From Podospora comata (Eukaryota > Ascomycota > Sordariomycetes > Sordariales > Podosporaceae): a stretch of DNA of 64,000 bases. The DNA lies in NCBI GenBank assembly GCA_017354895.1, contig CP071494.1, positions 248,001 to 312,000 of the forward strand. The letters run 5' to 3'. The position numbers were made by a program, and so were the translations under genes. Shown one piece after another: positions 25,870-38,750 of this stretch. The notes below the pieces were generated by a model that was given only the letters and a program-made list of their open reading frames with translations, was not told the DNA's origin and ran no database searches. Positions within the stretch are counted from its first letter, which is position 1, and every line of letters begins with the position of its first letter.

Positions 25870-26401
25870 GGAAGATACGACGGTAGTGCCGAAGGAAGGG
25901 AAAGGCACTGTAATACAGTGGAGTATAAGGAATAGGAATTGCCTTTATTACTCTTGTTGCTCTTATTGCCCTTATTGCCCTTAAGGAGAGAAAGGAAAAC
26001 TATTCTACAGGAGAGGAGAGAGGTCTATATATAGGCCTTCGTAGGCTTACTGTAGGTCCTGTAGGCCCTGGAAGCCCTATACTACTTAGGGTAGTTAGTG
26101 GACCTTAGTGGGTCTAGTAGAACCTTATGGAAATCCATTGAACCTTTAGTGGCAAGGGTGCCCTATAGATCACGCCATTATAGCAGCTTATTGCGTAAGC
26201 TTGCAGCTACTTTGGAAGGTTCTAGCATCCTTTGACTAAGCCTTAAGCCACAGTAGCCCTGTAAGCCCAGGCAAGGGTCCTTTGTAAAGAACATTCTAGA
26301 GGGATTTAAGCCGGGAAATTTCGTTACTGCTTATAGTAGTACTGCCCACTGTAATACCAATCTATAGGGCAGTAAATAGGGCACTTAGTAGTACCCACAT
26401 G
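25870..26401. repeat. GC-richer segment nested in the gypsy copy
   Basis: It lies between the gag and pol remnants and lacks the AT drift of the flanks. Most of it (25906-26357) is bounded by an 11-bp direct repeat, CACTGTAATAC, at 25906-25916 and 26347-26357. The left copy is part of a near-palindrome, CACTGTAATACAGTG. There is no convincing reading frame. It may be a small non-autonomous insertion or a solo LTR of another family that arrived after most RIP. Confidence 0.45.
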
Positions 26402-29400
26402 TTAATAAAACTAAAGGCGAAATATAAGGAAAGAGATCTCTAGATATAAGTATTATAGGATTAATTAATATAAATTATTTTAGAAGTTACTAAGGAAGTC
26501 ACTAAGGGCAACAGTCCTATATAAAGATTTACTAAATAAACGATATTAGAAAAGTAATATAGTAAATATAAAATTATTATTTTAACGGAAATATTATAGT
26601 TTATAAAGTTTATATATAAAAGTTAAAAAGAATATTAAAAAAGTAAGAAAATCGTTAGTATTAAGATCGCGAAGTTATTAAAAAATATACTTACGCTTAT
26701 ATAGTATATACCTTGTGAGGGAAATACGATATAACTTTATTTTAAATATTTAAAATATCAGAAAGTATTTTAGTTTTAATATATTATATATAAATATATA
26801 AAGTACTATTAAAGTAAGTTACTATACGGCTACTGGCCGGTACGTAAGGTAGGTAAGGAAAGTAAACTATAGTTAATTAAAAGAACGATAGTTCGATAAG
26901 AGAAGGCTTAATAAAAAAACCTAAACGAGTATATTTTATAGAAAATTTAGGACCCGGTTAAACTAAAGGAGGGCCTTTAGGTTATATAGATCGTATTAAA
27001 GTATACGGGGTACTACGTCGAATACGTAAACGGTTAGAATATAGACGATAGTATATACTCGTGGAAGAAAGTAATATTAAAATAGTATTTAAGCCTAGAC
27101 TACGTTATATATTTACGGAAGAAAGTTAAGCGATATTGTTAAGTAAAAATACTTAAGTAAACGATTAAGTAAAAGAACTATTATCGGATATAAATATAAG
27201 AAAATATTAGGGAAGTAAAAGATAGAAGGTAAAAGAAAGCTAGGTAAGTATAGTTAAAGAATTTTATATAATTAACTAATACGGAGTAGGAGGATGCTCT
27301 TAAACGATATAATTACTTAGGAAATAACTTATAGCTCTTCGCGGGGGCCGTTAACCTTTAACGGACTACGAACGGTATTTTCGTAAGTATTAGCGTAAGG
27401 TAAAGGTATAAAATAATAACCTGGCGCTCGTTAGCGAAATCACTACCGTATAGGGAGAAAATTAAAAAAATAAATACTTTTAAATTATAATATACTAAAA
27501 AGATATTTAGGTAGTAATATTAGTAGGTAAAAATACGGAAACGAATTTAATTTTATTATAGTTCGTATATTAACTTAAAATACTAAAGAAAAAAAAGAAA
27601 TAAATTATTATATAAAAATTATTTCTAACGTAAAAGGTTTATAGAAAAATAATATTTTTAAATATTATAATCGAAGGGAAAATAACTTTAATTATATTCG
27701 ATATTATAAATATAGGACCCTCGAAGGATATAATCCTAAGGTAATTATAATATAAAAACTATAATCTAGATATCGATTAGAAAGATAATAGCTATTTACG
27801 ATTAAGAGAGCCTTAAAAGTATTTAATTAACGATAGGAGATTAAGAGTACGTATAGAGTAAAGTATAGGATAAATACCCTTTACGGTACTACCGTAAAGA
27901 GCTTAAGAAATAATAGTATACTCTATCGATATAGGCGGTAAAATCGAAGAAATAAAGTTAACGACGTTAATAGAAATATCGGAGGTTAATAAATATATTT
28001 ATTATAATAACGTAGAGAAAGGCGAGAAAAAGGTAGTACCGGTAGAATATCGAGGATACTTAACCTTTACGGTAAAGTATTTAGAGGGACTTTTAAAGCG
28101 AAGGCTGTAGGACTACGAAATTAAGTCAAAAGAAGGAATTAAATTACGGCTATTTAAAATTTATTATATTAACGATAAATAAAGTAAGGAATTACGGAAG
28201 TACTTAAATAAGAATTTAAAAAGAGGATATATTAGGGAGTTTATATTAGTAATAGGATACCCCGTATTTTTCGTACCGAAGAAGGACAGTAGCTTCCGAT
28301 TATATATAGATTACTAGTAGTTAAATAACGAAATAATAAAAAATAATTATTCGCTATCGTTAATATTTAAATTATAGAGTTAATTAGTTAGGGCGTAATA
28401 CTTTATACGTTTAAATATACCTATCGGGTACGCCTATATATCAATTAAAGAAAGAAACGAATAAAAGATAGCGTTTCGTATACTCTATAATTATTTCGAG
28501 TATTTCGTAATACTATTCGGGTTACCTAATATATTTATAACGTTTTAATCTTTTATTAACTATATTATACGGAAGTACCTCGATAAAATAATAATATATT
28601 ATTTCGATAACGTTTTTATTTACTTACGTACTTTAGAGGAATATAAGCGATATATATAAGAAATACTCGATGTATTATACGGAGCAGGACTTCTAATTAA
28701 TAAAGAAAAGAGCGAGTTTTATATACGAAAAATAATATATTTAGGATATTTAATATCGCTAAGTAAGGTTTATATAGAACCTAAAAGAATTATAGTAATT
28801 AAAGACTAACCTATATTATAATTATAAATATATATTAGGGAATTTTTAAGGTTTATAAATCTTTATTAAATATTTATCCGTAAGTATATAAATATTACGC
28901 GGTTACTTAATTACTTAACTAAAAAGAATATAGAGTTCCGGTAAAAATAAAAATAAAAGTACGCCTTTTAGGAATTACAAGAGACTATTTCGAAAGACCC
29001 GATATTTAAATTACTAAACTTTAATTAACTATTCGAGGTTAAAGTAAATATATTAAACTATACGATTAGTAAATAATTAAAATAGCGAAACGATAATAAT
29101 AAACTATATCCGGTAACTTTCTTTTCGAAGAAACTTAAAGGAGTACGTTAAAACTATTTAACCTATAATAAAAAGCTATTTACTATTATCGAAGCGTTCG
29201 AAGAATAAAAGCTATACTTTAATATATTAAGTATAAAGTATAAGTTTATATAGACTATAAAAATCTATAATACTTTACTATTACGAAAGTCCTTAACGCG
29301 CGGTAAACGTAATAGTTAAAGTTTCTTTCGGAATTTAATTTTTAAATTAACTATAAGAAGGGTTCGGAAAACGTTAAAGTAAATGTATTTAGCCGGCGAA

Positions 29401-30993
29401 CCGATTACTATAAAGAAATATTTAGGGAATTACTATTATTATTTAAGGAAGCGTTAAATAATATTTTTAAATATTTATTATAATTATAAATAAAGTATTA
29501 CGTAATATATTATAAGAAAATTATTCTTAATAAATATTAAAAAGAAATTAAGTAATAATATTATAGAATAATATTAATAGAAAGAATTAAAGCTATAAGG
29601 TATTTAGAAAAATAGTTAGGGAAGACTATAGTATAAAAATTGAACGTACGTAAAACTAAATAATAAAACGATATTAATAATAGAAATTTATATATCGAAG
29701 TTCGGAGGATATATAGGTATTACTAAAACTATAAAAAAAATTAAATAATACTTTAATTAATTAAAAATTAAAAACGACGTTAAGGAAATTATTTAGTTAT
29801 ATTATATATATAAGAAAATAAGCGTTACGAAGTATAAGCCTAATAGATTTCTAAAACTATTATTAATAACGGAACGACTATAGAGTTTAATTATAATAAG
29901 CTTTATTATTAAATTATTAAAATTTAAAAATATAGTAATTAGCGTTAAGTATAATAATATATTAACGGTAATCGATAGGCTTATAAAGTAAATATATTTT
30001 TTACTTTATAAAGAAACCTAGTCGGTAAAGTAATTAACGGATATAATACTATAGTATATTATAATATAATATATATAGTTAAAGGAATTTATTACGGATC
30101 GCGATATTAAATTCGTATCGAAGTTTTAAAGAGCGTTAATAACGAGGCTAAGGGTAGTAAGTAAGGTATTATTAGCTTACTACCTTTCAATAAACGGTTA
30201 AACGGAACGGTTTAATTAAATTATAGAATAATATTTATAAAATTATATTAACTTCGACTAAAATAATTAGGTTAAACTATTATTTATAGTATAATTAATA
30301 TATAATATATCGCTAATAAAAACGATTAAGGTTACGCTATTTTTCGTAAACTTTAAATATAAGGCAGACTTACGGTAAGGACCTACGGTTAAGGTATTTA
30401 GAGTTAGGGTTAAAGTAAATAAAATATATATATTCTATAGTAAACTTAAATAAAAAGTAGAGTTTATAAGGGAAAGGATATAAAGATATTATAATACTAA
30501 AAGGCTCGAAAGACCTTACTTTAAAGGAGGAAAAATAATATTTCTTTTTATATATAGTTTATATATTAAAAAACTTAGTAAAAAGTTAAACTATAAAAGA
30601 GTAGGCCCGTTTAAGGTTAAAAAAAAATATCGGAAACGGTATTCGAACTAGAGTTACTTAATACAATACGTTTACGGTTATATACTTTTTATATTTTACT
30701 TTTAGAGCCTATACTACTAGTAAGTAAGGCTAATACGTAGGAAGTAACGGAAGATAAAAAAGAAAAGTATAAAGTAAAAAAGATATTAAATTTATAATTT
30801 AATAAAGGTTAATTAAAGTATTTAATTAATTAATTAAAATATTTAATTATAAATAATTTATAGGAATTAAAAGTAAACCTTAATTACTTAAATAAGTAAA
30901 AAGAGTTTTATTAATAATATTTAGACCGACTAAAATCTAAGTAAAAAAAATATATATTCAAAAAGACTATATCGAGTTTTTCTAAACGTAAAA

Positions 30994-31063
30994 AACTTTA
31001 GTAAAAATTGAACTTACGCCTCCGATATAATAATCGACGTACTATATATTATATTATAAAGTT
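30994..31063 (-). other. tRNA-like segment in the gypsy tail (copy 4)
   Basis: A 70-nt minus-strand segment, equivalent in position to 18748-18818. The acceptor ends AACTT/AAGTT still pair and a T-loop-like TTCAATTTT is visible. The rest is heavily AT-shifted. Confidence 0.45.
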
Positions 31064-31842
31064 AAAAAGTATAAAGGAAATTAAATATAAATAGTACTAC
31101 GCACTTTAATTACTTTAGGAAGTAAAAAGCGCGCTATTAATAATATTTTATACGGATAAAAAGGAAGGACCGGCTACGTTTAGGTTAAAGGAAAGGTTAA
31201 AAAGTTAATTAAGGCTTAAGGAAGGGTCTAGAAAGGGAAGATCGGAAAGCGGAGTAGTAGGACTACCCGCTATCGGCAGGCTATACGGGGTAGTAAGTCG
31301 CGTAAAAAACTTTCTCTCCTCTTTCTTAAAAAGTTAAGATTCACGACGGAAGGTAACGAAGGCGTAGACCTCGAGGGTACGCGACTATACTTCGAAATAA
31401 AAAAGTTTATTTAAAGTAACTTACTTTTCGGTATTTAGGCGTTCCTTATCTTTAATAAAAGGGCGGACTACCGAAATAAGTTAAAGAAAGAAAGATAAGT
31501 AAAGGAAAGGACTTACGATCTATATTATAAACGTTATAATAAGAACGGCTCGAGTTAATATAAAGGAAGTACCGGTCGTACCGGGGGGAAGTTATATACC
31601 TCAGGCTATTTTTTTTATAATAGGTATACTCGGGTATAATAAAACTAAATTTCTCGAAGAAATATATTTAATTATAGCGACGGTCGGTACTTATACGAGC
31701 TAATTTCTTTATACAGTTAAATATAATAGCTACGGTAAGAGAAGAGAGAAACCTATAGTAAAAATACTAAAGGGAAATAGGGGATCGGTAACTATTTTAG
31801 AAATATAGTCGCCGAAATATCGACCTAGGAGGAAAGGCATTA

Positions 31843-32286
31843 TTTTATAGTTAGCCTAACGGTAAGTCGCGCTATATATAGGGCGTAGAACGTCCCTAAC
31901 TAATTATTAGCGAAGTTAGGAGATAGCTAATTAGGGCTGGACGAAAGTACTATAGCGCTAAGACACACAAGTACTCTGCAGGATACAAGATACTACAGGT
32001 AATTAGAAGTATAGCACGACGAGCACCTTGCGGGATGTAATGTGCTATAGGTAATCGGGGCCGTAGCAGTGCGAGCACCTCAGGGTCCCAGGATCTATAT
32101 ATACGGAGGAACTGGCTGGTGTAGATAGATAGTTCCGCAGTATGCAATTCAAGCTTATATTCACGGTATCTAGTATTTACATTGAGACATCTTGCTGTGC
32201 ACTATTTAGCTGCACCGAGCCACGATTATTTAAAAGTACCTTCGACCAGTATCCCTTTCAGAGGTTCTTGATAGGGGTTCGTTACA
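31843..32286 (+). repeat. 3' LTR (type A)
   Basis: Matches 24149-24592 over its whole length and ends GGGGTTCGTTACA, followed by the AAAGG target duplication. The right half is clearly less mutated than the 5' LTR. Confidence 0.9.
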
Positions 32287-32291
32287 AAAGG

Positions 32292-32806
32292 GTAATATAA
32301 TAAAGTTATTTAAAAAAAGAAAAAAAAAATAAAGGAGAGAGAGAGAAAAGTGCTAGCTATAGGAAAAAAATAACTAAAGCTATAGTATAAACTTTGCCTG
32401 CCTCGGAGTATACTAGTTTACCTAGACTAGTAGAACCCTAACTTTAGATATAGGAACTTTAATAAGACTCTATAAGCTTATAATTTATACCTAAAATAAA
32501 AGCCCTCTACTTAATACTCTAGAGGTAACTACTACTCCTACACTACGGGGTCCGCAAGTGTCGTCTTTATATTAATTCTATACACCGCCTCTATTAAACT
32601 ATCTTTATTCTACCCGGATATTCCACATCCTGAGCTAACTACTCGTGCGTAGTCTATACGACCAGTAACCCGGCTAGTCTTATCCTTAATCCTATTCCTC
32701 TGGTCTCCCACTTCCTATTCTCCTCTTTTATTATACCTTCCATTTACGTTCTCTCCCCGGTCTTCCTTCGCGTTCTTACTTACGCAGTTACACAAACCTT
32801 CTCGCT
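32292..32806. other. Flank between the gypsy copy and the oxygenase fossil
   Basis: About 0.5 kb of moderately AT-rich sequence directly 3' of the fossil gene on its own strand. I see no gene. It may contain its former 3' untranslated region. Confidence 0.4.
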
Positions 32807-35800
32807 CTAGTTATAGGCGCATAGCGATATAAATACTGAAGCTACCCTCGTATAACTCGGACCACCAGGCGATTTATAGAACGGCGGGAAGTCGTCGAAG
32901 GTAATACCAGAAGCCAGATACTCCAACCTTTTACTATAATTAGATATTCCAAACCCATTAAACCTTAACTTCCACGTGGTAGGGAACGGTACTATCTTAT
33001 CCCACTCCGGAGTCAGGTACATATCTGTGGCCGGCTTTAAGATTCGGTCACTATTATATACTTCTTTGAGCCTTAACCCTTCTTTTACTAGCGACTTCTC
33101 TTTTTCCAATCTCTCTTCGGGGTAGGTATGTAATAGCTCCTAAAGCAGTGTCTTAATTTCGACGGTTTTCTGCTCCACAGTAGCCTTAATACTTTTTACG
33201 CGCTGCGGGGCTATAAAATTGGAGAATCCCTTATACGAGGAGTCGAGCTTAATCCTCTTGAGCTTGCCTTGCGTGTTATGTCTACGGCGTAGGTTTTTAA
33301 GTTGTGCTAATACCTTAATTATAGTAACTAAGCCTAGAACTACTATATATTTGGGCTAGTAGGTAGCAAATTAATGCGAAAAGTTGGATTGGTAGGTAGG
33401 AAGCTCGGCGTCCCAGCAAGATACTATTTTATTGCTCGGGGCTATATAAACGTTATTTGTTTTGACTTTATTTGCGTAGTATTAGAATACAATATGTTAA
33501 TTAAAAACTTCCAAGTAGCTATTATTATTTTAGTTTTGTCGGTAACTTACAATATTATAAATAATAGTATTATCCGGCTAAAGATTAAAAATAGTCCCCT
33601 CGCGATCCACTAACTTAACTTGGATATTCCTAATAGCGACGCGAACGGCTAGTAGCTTTACGCTAGATTGCTGGGCGTTGAGAACCGGAGTCCTGAGTGC
33701 CTCGTCATCGTTATTACTGCTATTAGATACTGCAAGCTCCTGGATCTTGAGCTAGTCGTAAGTGTTTGGCCGGCAAGCTTTACTTCCCTCCGGTCAAGCT
33801 CTGCTCTCAGATCGTATAGATCATCGAGGAACATACTGAGAACAGAAGTAAATGCCAACACGGAGGTGTAAGCGCTATAAGACCCACGAGCAGAAATATG
33901 GCAGCGGCTTTGCCCAGCTCAGGCTCATTTGTTAGTATATGTGTTGCAACAGTTAGCCCCAGTATTATCATTGGATTGGTGTGGTCCCTGTAACTTCCAA
34001 AGAGCTATCGTCTGAAAGAAGAAATCTTCTTTGTAATTATACTCTTATTCGTTTCTATTATAATGCTTTCTTCTAGCACTAGCCTATACAAAAATCTTAT
34101 GGACCTTTTAAAAGCTAAACGCCGCTTCAGCAATCTTATCTCGTCGGTATTATATGAGAGGTATACTTAGCAGTTTGTAATGTGTTGGTAGAGATCGTTC
34201 TCGGAATATTTTGCTAAGGGGTTAGCTTCGCTTCTAACCATGTGGCCCAAACCCAGGAAATCGGCGACGTATCTGGTTATAGCTGGAATTACATAATCTC
34301 GCGTAACATTCAAAGAATGGATTTTCCTGCCGCCTAAGGGGTCTATAGCAGCAGACTCACGCCTGATGATTCCCCTCATGAGGTTAGTAAAGTACTCAGC
34401 GAGAGCTACAGAATCATCTGGGCTCTGTTCAAAATACTCCTCCGTCGAGGCATTTACAGACGGCTGGCGTAGGCATAATACCGCTACCATCTCAGGTGGA
34501 AGATCCAGAGTGTCCAACCGCACAGGATGAACGATGACATTGGACTGATCTTGGAAGAGCGATCTGATTCGCAGTACATCCTTCAGATATACTGGTTTGG
34601 AGGGCTTTCGGGGCTCCGATGGTTTGGTATCGAAGGTATACTTAATCTGCTTAGGAATGCCAAGCCTGTTCTTCTCGCCCGCCTCGGCTGTCTAGAGGTT
34701 CATGCGGAACTGTTTACCATATCCTTGTTCTTGTGCGAGTTAGGTATTCTTCTCCGAGGTATAAAATAGATAGAAAAACCGGATCAAATTAGCTGGAAAC
34801 CGCTCGGGAAAAGCGCGCTGGAGAAGCTAATGGAAAACAGAGCTTTTGAGAACGTCGTTGTCCGGCGTAACTTCTTTCATTCCCCATGAAGTTAGAGAGT
34901 CTGTGCTCCAATCCACCGTGTAGAACCGATCGGATCTGACTAGCGTGATTGCGTCGAAGAATATGGCAGCCCACAACGCCGAGTTAACGTCGCTCGGTCC
35001 CGGATCCCTATTTATCGCGCTGTCAGACTCGCAAAAGACACCAGGATAAAGCTCGACTTTGTTAGGGTGCTTATATAAGTCGCACAGCGCCTTCTGAACA
35101 GCAGGGCTCTTATAAATACTCTCAAAGGTATCGTAACGCTTGAGCCCGAAGAATTCACGAAAATCATTTAAAGTGCCTACACCCCATTTGCGCGCCTGAT
35201 AAATCCCTATTATTTCGACGGCCCTGAGGCACCGTGGTACATTATTAGGTCCAAAGTTGGCTAAAATATTACCGGGATCGTTAGCATAGCTGTCTGGTTT
35301 CCACCATAGACAGCAAACTTACCAATTAGGTCATCCATCGAGTCCAGCAGCTCGTTAACGATCTCTTGATCATTAAATAACCCGGTTAAGCTATTACGCT
35401 TAAAGACCTTCTTCCCTGCTGGGTTACGTTTATTGTCCTCCCTTAAGCCAAACTCCCTCTCCCAAACCGGAAGCTTAGGCTCTTAAGCCTTTCCGCAAGC
35501 CTTCTTCGACTTCTACATCAAGTTAATAAGCTCAGGAAAAGTTATATTCTTCGGGGTCCCATTTATTATTTTTGATAAAGAATATATCGCGCATGGAGTC
35601 TTTAGCATATCGTTTATACCTGGCATAAATGGCGTAATGGAAGCGATAAAGCAAGTTGAATTTAACTGTTACTTAATTTCCTAGCCCGCGTGTTATCGTT
35701 TTTGCAGTAGTCTTGTGGACGCGCGGATCGAGTATAAAGTTTGTATTATAGGCGTAGAAACCCATTAGAGCCCGAAGGTAGTTATGGATCGACACCTAGA

Positions 35801-36660
35801 TGTATAGGCCATATATGATTAACCGCGCGGTGTTAAAAAGGTTATCGTCGAGCTTTTTCCATATAGCGTTATACGCGTAATAAAACTCTTTAGCTATCTT
35901 CTGGCAGGAGGCGTGCTCATAGATATATATCTCCAAAGCCTTAACGGCTTTTGCAAACCTCGGAGTTGTTCCGTGCTTCCTTGCCTCTAGCTATAAGTCG
36001 GTCAAAAATATTACCGGGATCGGGAAGGGCACCGAGTGGGTGAGTCTTAGACGGCACGGTCTGGGCGTAAGGGGCTCCTGCCTGTCCGAGATGGGGGTTC
36101 AGGGCGCTGTTAAACTTACTATCGGCAGCACGGTACTTAAAAGTATCGCCTAGGTAGGTTAAGGGGAGATGGAGTATGCGGTTGTACTTAGTTTTAACTT
36201 GGCTTTTAATAAACTTGGCCCTAGCCTTACTGTCGTTCGATATGAAGCCTATCAACTTGGCTCCTGCTTTAATATCCAAGGTCCTATGCTTTAGAAATAT
36301 AGCCACGACATTCTTAATTCCGGGAATGTTCTTCAAGGTGAGAATTCTATATAGATCGTTAAAGGTACCGAGCTTTTGAGCCGCCTTATTCTATATAGGG
36401 GTTAACGCCTACTTTATAATACGCTATGCACGGGTATATTCGACAGAATACTTACACCGATAAGTGTATCCCCGTGAAACCCAGTTGGCAATTCCGTTGT
36501 GCTCAGGCTTGCCAGCTACTTATCCAGATACTCCAGCTCTTGTTGAATTTGGCTGGTTTTCTTTACCGCACCTTGGTTGACACGACTGTTTTTCTGGCCG
36601 TTGGTTTTACCATTTCCATTAGCATGACCGTTGGTAGAGAAAAAAGGTCTTTCCGAGTGG
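32807..36660 (-). pseudogene. Fossil fatty-acid oxygenase (linoleate diol synthase/Ppo type)
   Basis: Remnants of a fungal haem dioxygenase-cytochrome P450 fusion enzyme that makes oxylipins from linoleic acid run from right to left. A Gly/Asn-rich N-terminal stretch lies at about 36.6 kb. The dioxygenase start is at 36336-35941, with LPLTYLGDTFKYR and the AGAPYAQTVPSKTHPLGALP block. NTARLIIYGLYI and NLLYRFHY (counterpart of the family's Tyr-Arg-Trp-His motif) lie at about 35.8-35.65 kb. WGVGTLNDFREFFGLKRYDT and VELYPGVF lie at 35.2-35.0 kb. The P450-side linker and helices are at 34523-34167. The C-terminus, PEWDKIVPFPTTWKLRF, is at 33109-32807. Stops and frame breaks lie between these blocks (for example near 35.81, 35.67 and 34.70 kb), and the P450 haem-cysteine region at about 33.2-33.9 kb is unrecognisable. 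Composition is intermediate, suggesting RIP or RIP leakage from the neighbouring repeats. No function remains. Confidence 0.85.
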
Positions 36661-37904
36661 GACGATATGCCCGAAAAGTGACAGTAGCCCCGGTTGTACC
36701 TGGAGGACGACCAAATGCTTGTGAGATAGGCAAGTAAACAGCAAAGCAATCGCTAATTAATAATCTATAAATCACCGAAGAAAACAAACGACGCCTTAGA
36801 AGAAATAAAACCACAAGAGGGGTAGGTAGGTAAGGAAGCGTATATATTTAGCAGTAAGTCCAGGTTTTCTTTCTGACTAAAGCAATCATATTGTATATAG
36901 CTACCGGCCCTTCCAGGCCCAAGAGCAACACTTTCCCGTTTTAAGATCCAAGACGTTTTCAGCTTCGCGCCCCATAGATACGGATGTGGGCTGCGACTAT
37001 TGACTTTATATCCCAACATTATATATCTGACTTCCAGGTTGGGAAGTGTGATCCGAGCTAAGGGTTACCTATCGATTTGCTCGAGTGCCTAGCCAATACT
37101 TTCGCCGGGCAAGCTAAATTATAAATGTCGCGGGGGCGGTAACTAAGAGCGCTCAACTCGAATCCAGATTAGCCTAGTTAATTTCAGCTAAGCCTAGAAC
37201 CGGATAGATGCGGTGACTAGGCAAAATATAGCTTACTTTAACTAGCTGTGCTACAACTTGTATTAAGCTATGCTACATATAAAGCACTTGTTAGGTTCGG
37301 AAGACATATGGCGATAAGGGATAGGTATTAGGGCTGACTGGAACGTAACCCGGCGCTCCTACTATTAAACAAACTGTATGTATGTACTAGGGGAGTATTA
37401 CTATAGGAGGCTAGGCCTTTCTGATTATACATAAGTTTCTCGCTGTTAGTTTCAGACTCGGTCGATTTTAGTAAATAATTTAATATTGTTCCCACGAGTA
37501 CTTCCTAAGGTAGGCATTGCTCCTGGCGCTTGATTTTGCTATTCTCTCCTGCGCCCTGCCAAGACATGAGGATCAGGGAGGTACCTAGGTACTGTAGTTG
37601 TCTAGGTGCCTACGTATCTATGGATGTCAGATAGGTAGCTTCATTTCTTCCGGCTGACCACAGGCAGCCACCCTGCTGTCCATCAGAGCTACTTTCCACC
37701 ACCGTATCTACCTTAATTACTGTACCAATAGCCCCTATCCAGAGATCTAGACAGGTTATTAACCTTTGTATGTTCAAGTGATAGCCCCAGGCCTGCCCTT
37801 TCATCCTTCACTCCACGCACCCTGGTATTCCCAGTCGAGCTCACCTTATCTTCCTCAGATCTTTGCTGTCGATTCTGTTACACACAGTCCCCTCGCCTGC
37901 CATC
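36661..37904. other. Transition zone between AT-rich and gene-rich DNA
   Basis: About 1.2 kb in which composition changes from AT-rich to balanced. It holds the likely former promoter of the oxygenase fossil (minus) and the upstream region of the chloroperoxidase-like gene (plus). I see no gene. Confidence 0.5.
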
Positions 37905-38750
37905 ATGTCCATGTCAACAGCTGCCGAGTTAAACGATGTTGCAGTGGGACACTACACACGACCAAAGCCACCCGACATTCGCAGCCCTTGCCCATTGTTA
38001 AATGCCCTTGCAAACCACGGGTATCTTCCCCGCGATGGCAGGAGCTTTCACCAAGCAGAGCTTTCGGCAGCCCTGAAGAAGGTCGGCCTGTCCCCGACAC
38101 TTCGCCTGGTACTCAGCAACCCCGTGTTTCTCGAGCATCAGACAGCAGCGGAAAGTCAGCAGCAGAGACCGGCCTCTTCATGAAGCAAGCTGTGGTATCT
38201 CATGCGGAATCCGTGGGCAATCTTCTTCTCCTTTTTCGGCATGCGCAGGCCCGGACAGCAGGACGACAGCGGCGAACCGGTGCTCGATTTGGATCAGATT
38301 GGACTCCCTGGGGTTGCAGAGCACGACATATCCCTTACACGTCGCAATGTTGCCCAAGGCGATCATCTGAAGGCACAGCCGGATTTGGTCGAGGGGCTAC
38401 TGGCATCCTCCCCAGATGGCAGGAAAACAATGACAGCGGAGGACTTCGACTCTCTGCGTAAGCGTCGGATGGATGCGCAGAAGCAAGACAACCCAGGGCT
38501 CTTGTACGGACCGTTGCAGCATCGCAATAGCTGTGCTGAGATTGCGCTTGTGCTCTGTGTTTTTGGAGACGACACCAAAGTCCCGCGGGAAAATGTGCGT
38601 GCTTTGTTTGCGGAGGAGAGATTGCCAACCAAGGAAGGATGGAAGCCACGCCGCTGGGGGCGCTCGCTAGGTTTGATGGAGTTGTCGAGGACCTCGAACA
38701 GGGTTGCGCAGCTGATCGGCGTGAAATTGAATAACCATGTTTTTGACTGA
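37905..38750 (+). CDS. Chloroperoxidase-like haem-thiolate peroxidase, interrupted by an in-frame TGA
   Basis: Belongs to the Peroxidase_2/chloroperoxidase family of haem-thiolate enzymes that use peroxide for oxygenation or halogenation. The PCP motif with the proximal haem cysteine is near residue 29 (SPCPLLNALANHGYLPRDG). The acid-base Glu-His-Asp motif is in GVAEHDISLTRR. The C-terminal half (MRNPWAIFF..., EIALVLCVFGD, EERLPTKEGWKPRRW) also fits intracellular-type fungal members. There is no signal peptide, and the start at 37905 gives 281 codons if read through. At 38181-38183 an in-frame TGA separates PASS from SKLWYLMRNPW. The frame is otherwise continuous and homologues would have a residue here, so this is either a nonsense mutation (perhaps from TGG or CGA) or a small intron. 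I found no GTRNGT donor or CTRAY branch point around it. It is the first gene after the AT-rich block. Confidence 0.75.

Larger units (their letters stand above)
24144..32291 (+). mobile_element. Ty3/Gypsy chromovirus fossil with both LTRs and target duplication
   Basis: The copy has both ends. The 5' LTR is 24149-24592 and the 3' LTR is 31843-32286 (444 bp each), with AAAGG duplicated on both sides (24144-24148, 32287-32291). Internal order is gag remnants with a decayed CCHC knuckle (about 24.85-25.6 kb), a nested GC-richer insert (about 25.87-26.40 kb), protease/reverse transcriptase/RNase H remnants (about 26.6-29.6 kb), integrase (about 29.6-30.3 kb), chromodomain-like tail (about 30.6-30.9 kb), tRNA-like segment (30994-31063) and a 3' non-coding tail. 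It is broken throughout, with dozens of breaks. The two LTRs differ mainly by C/T and G/A transitions, so RIP makes LTR divergence useless as a clock. Confidence 0.9.

Noticed and set aside
36426-36737. A 103-codon plus-strand frame at the compartment border
   Set aside because: It lies antisense to the N-terminal end of the oxygenase fossil and resembles no protein.
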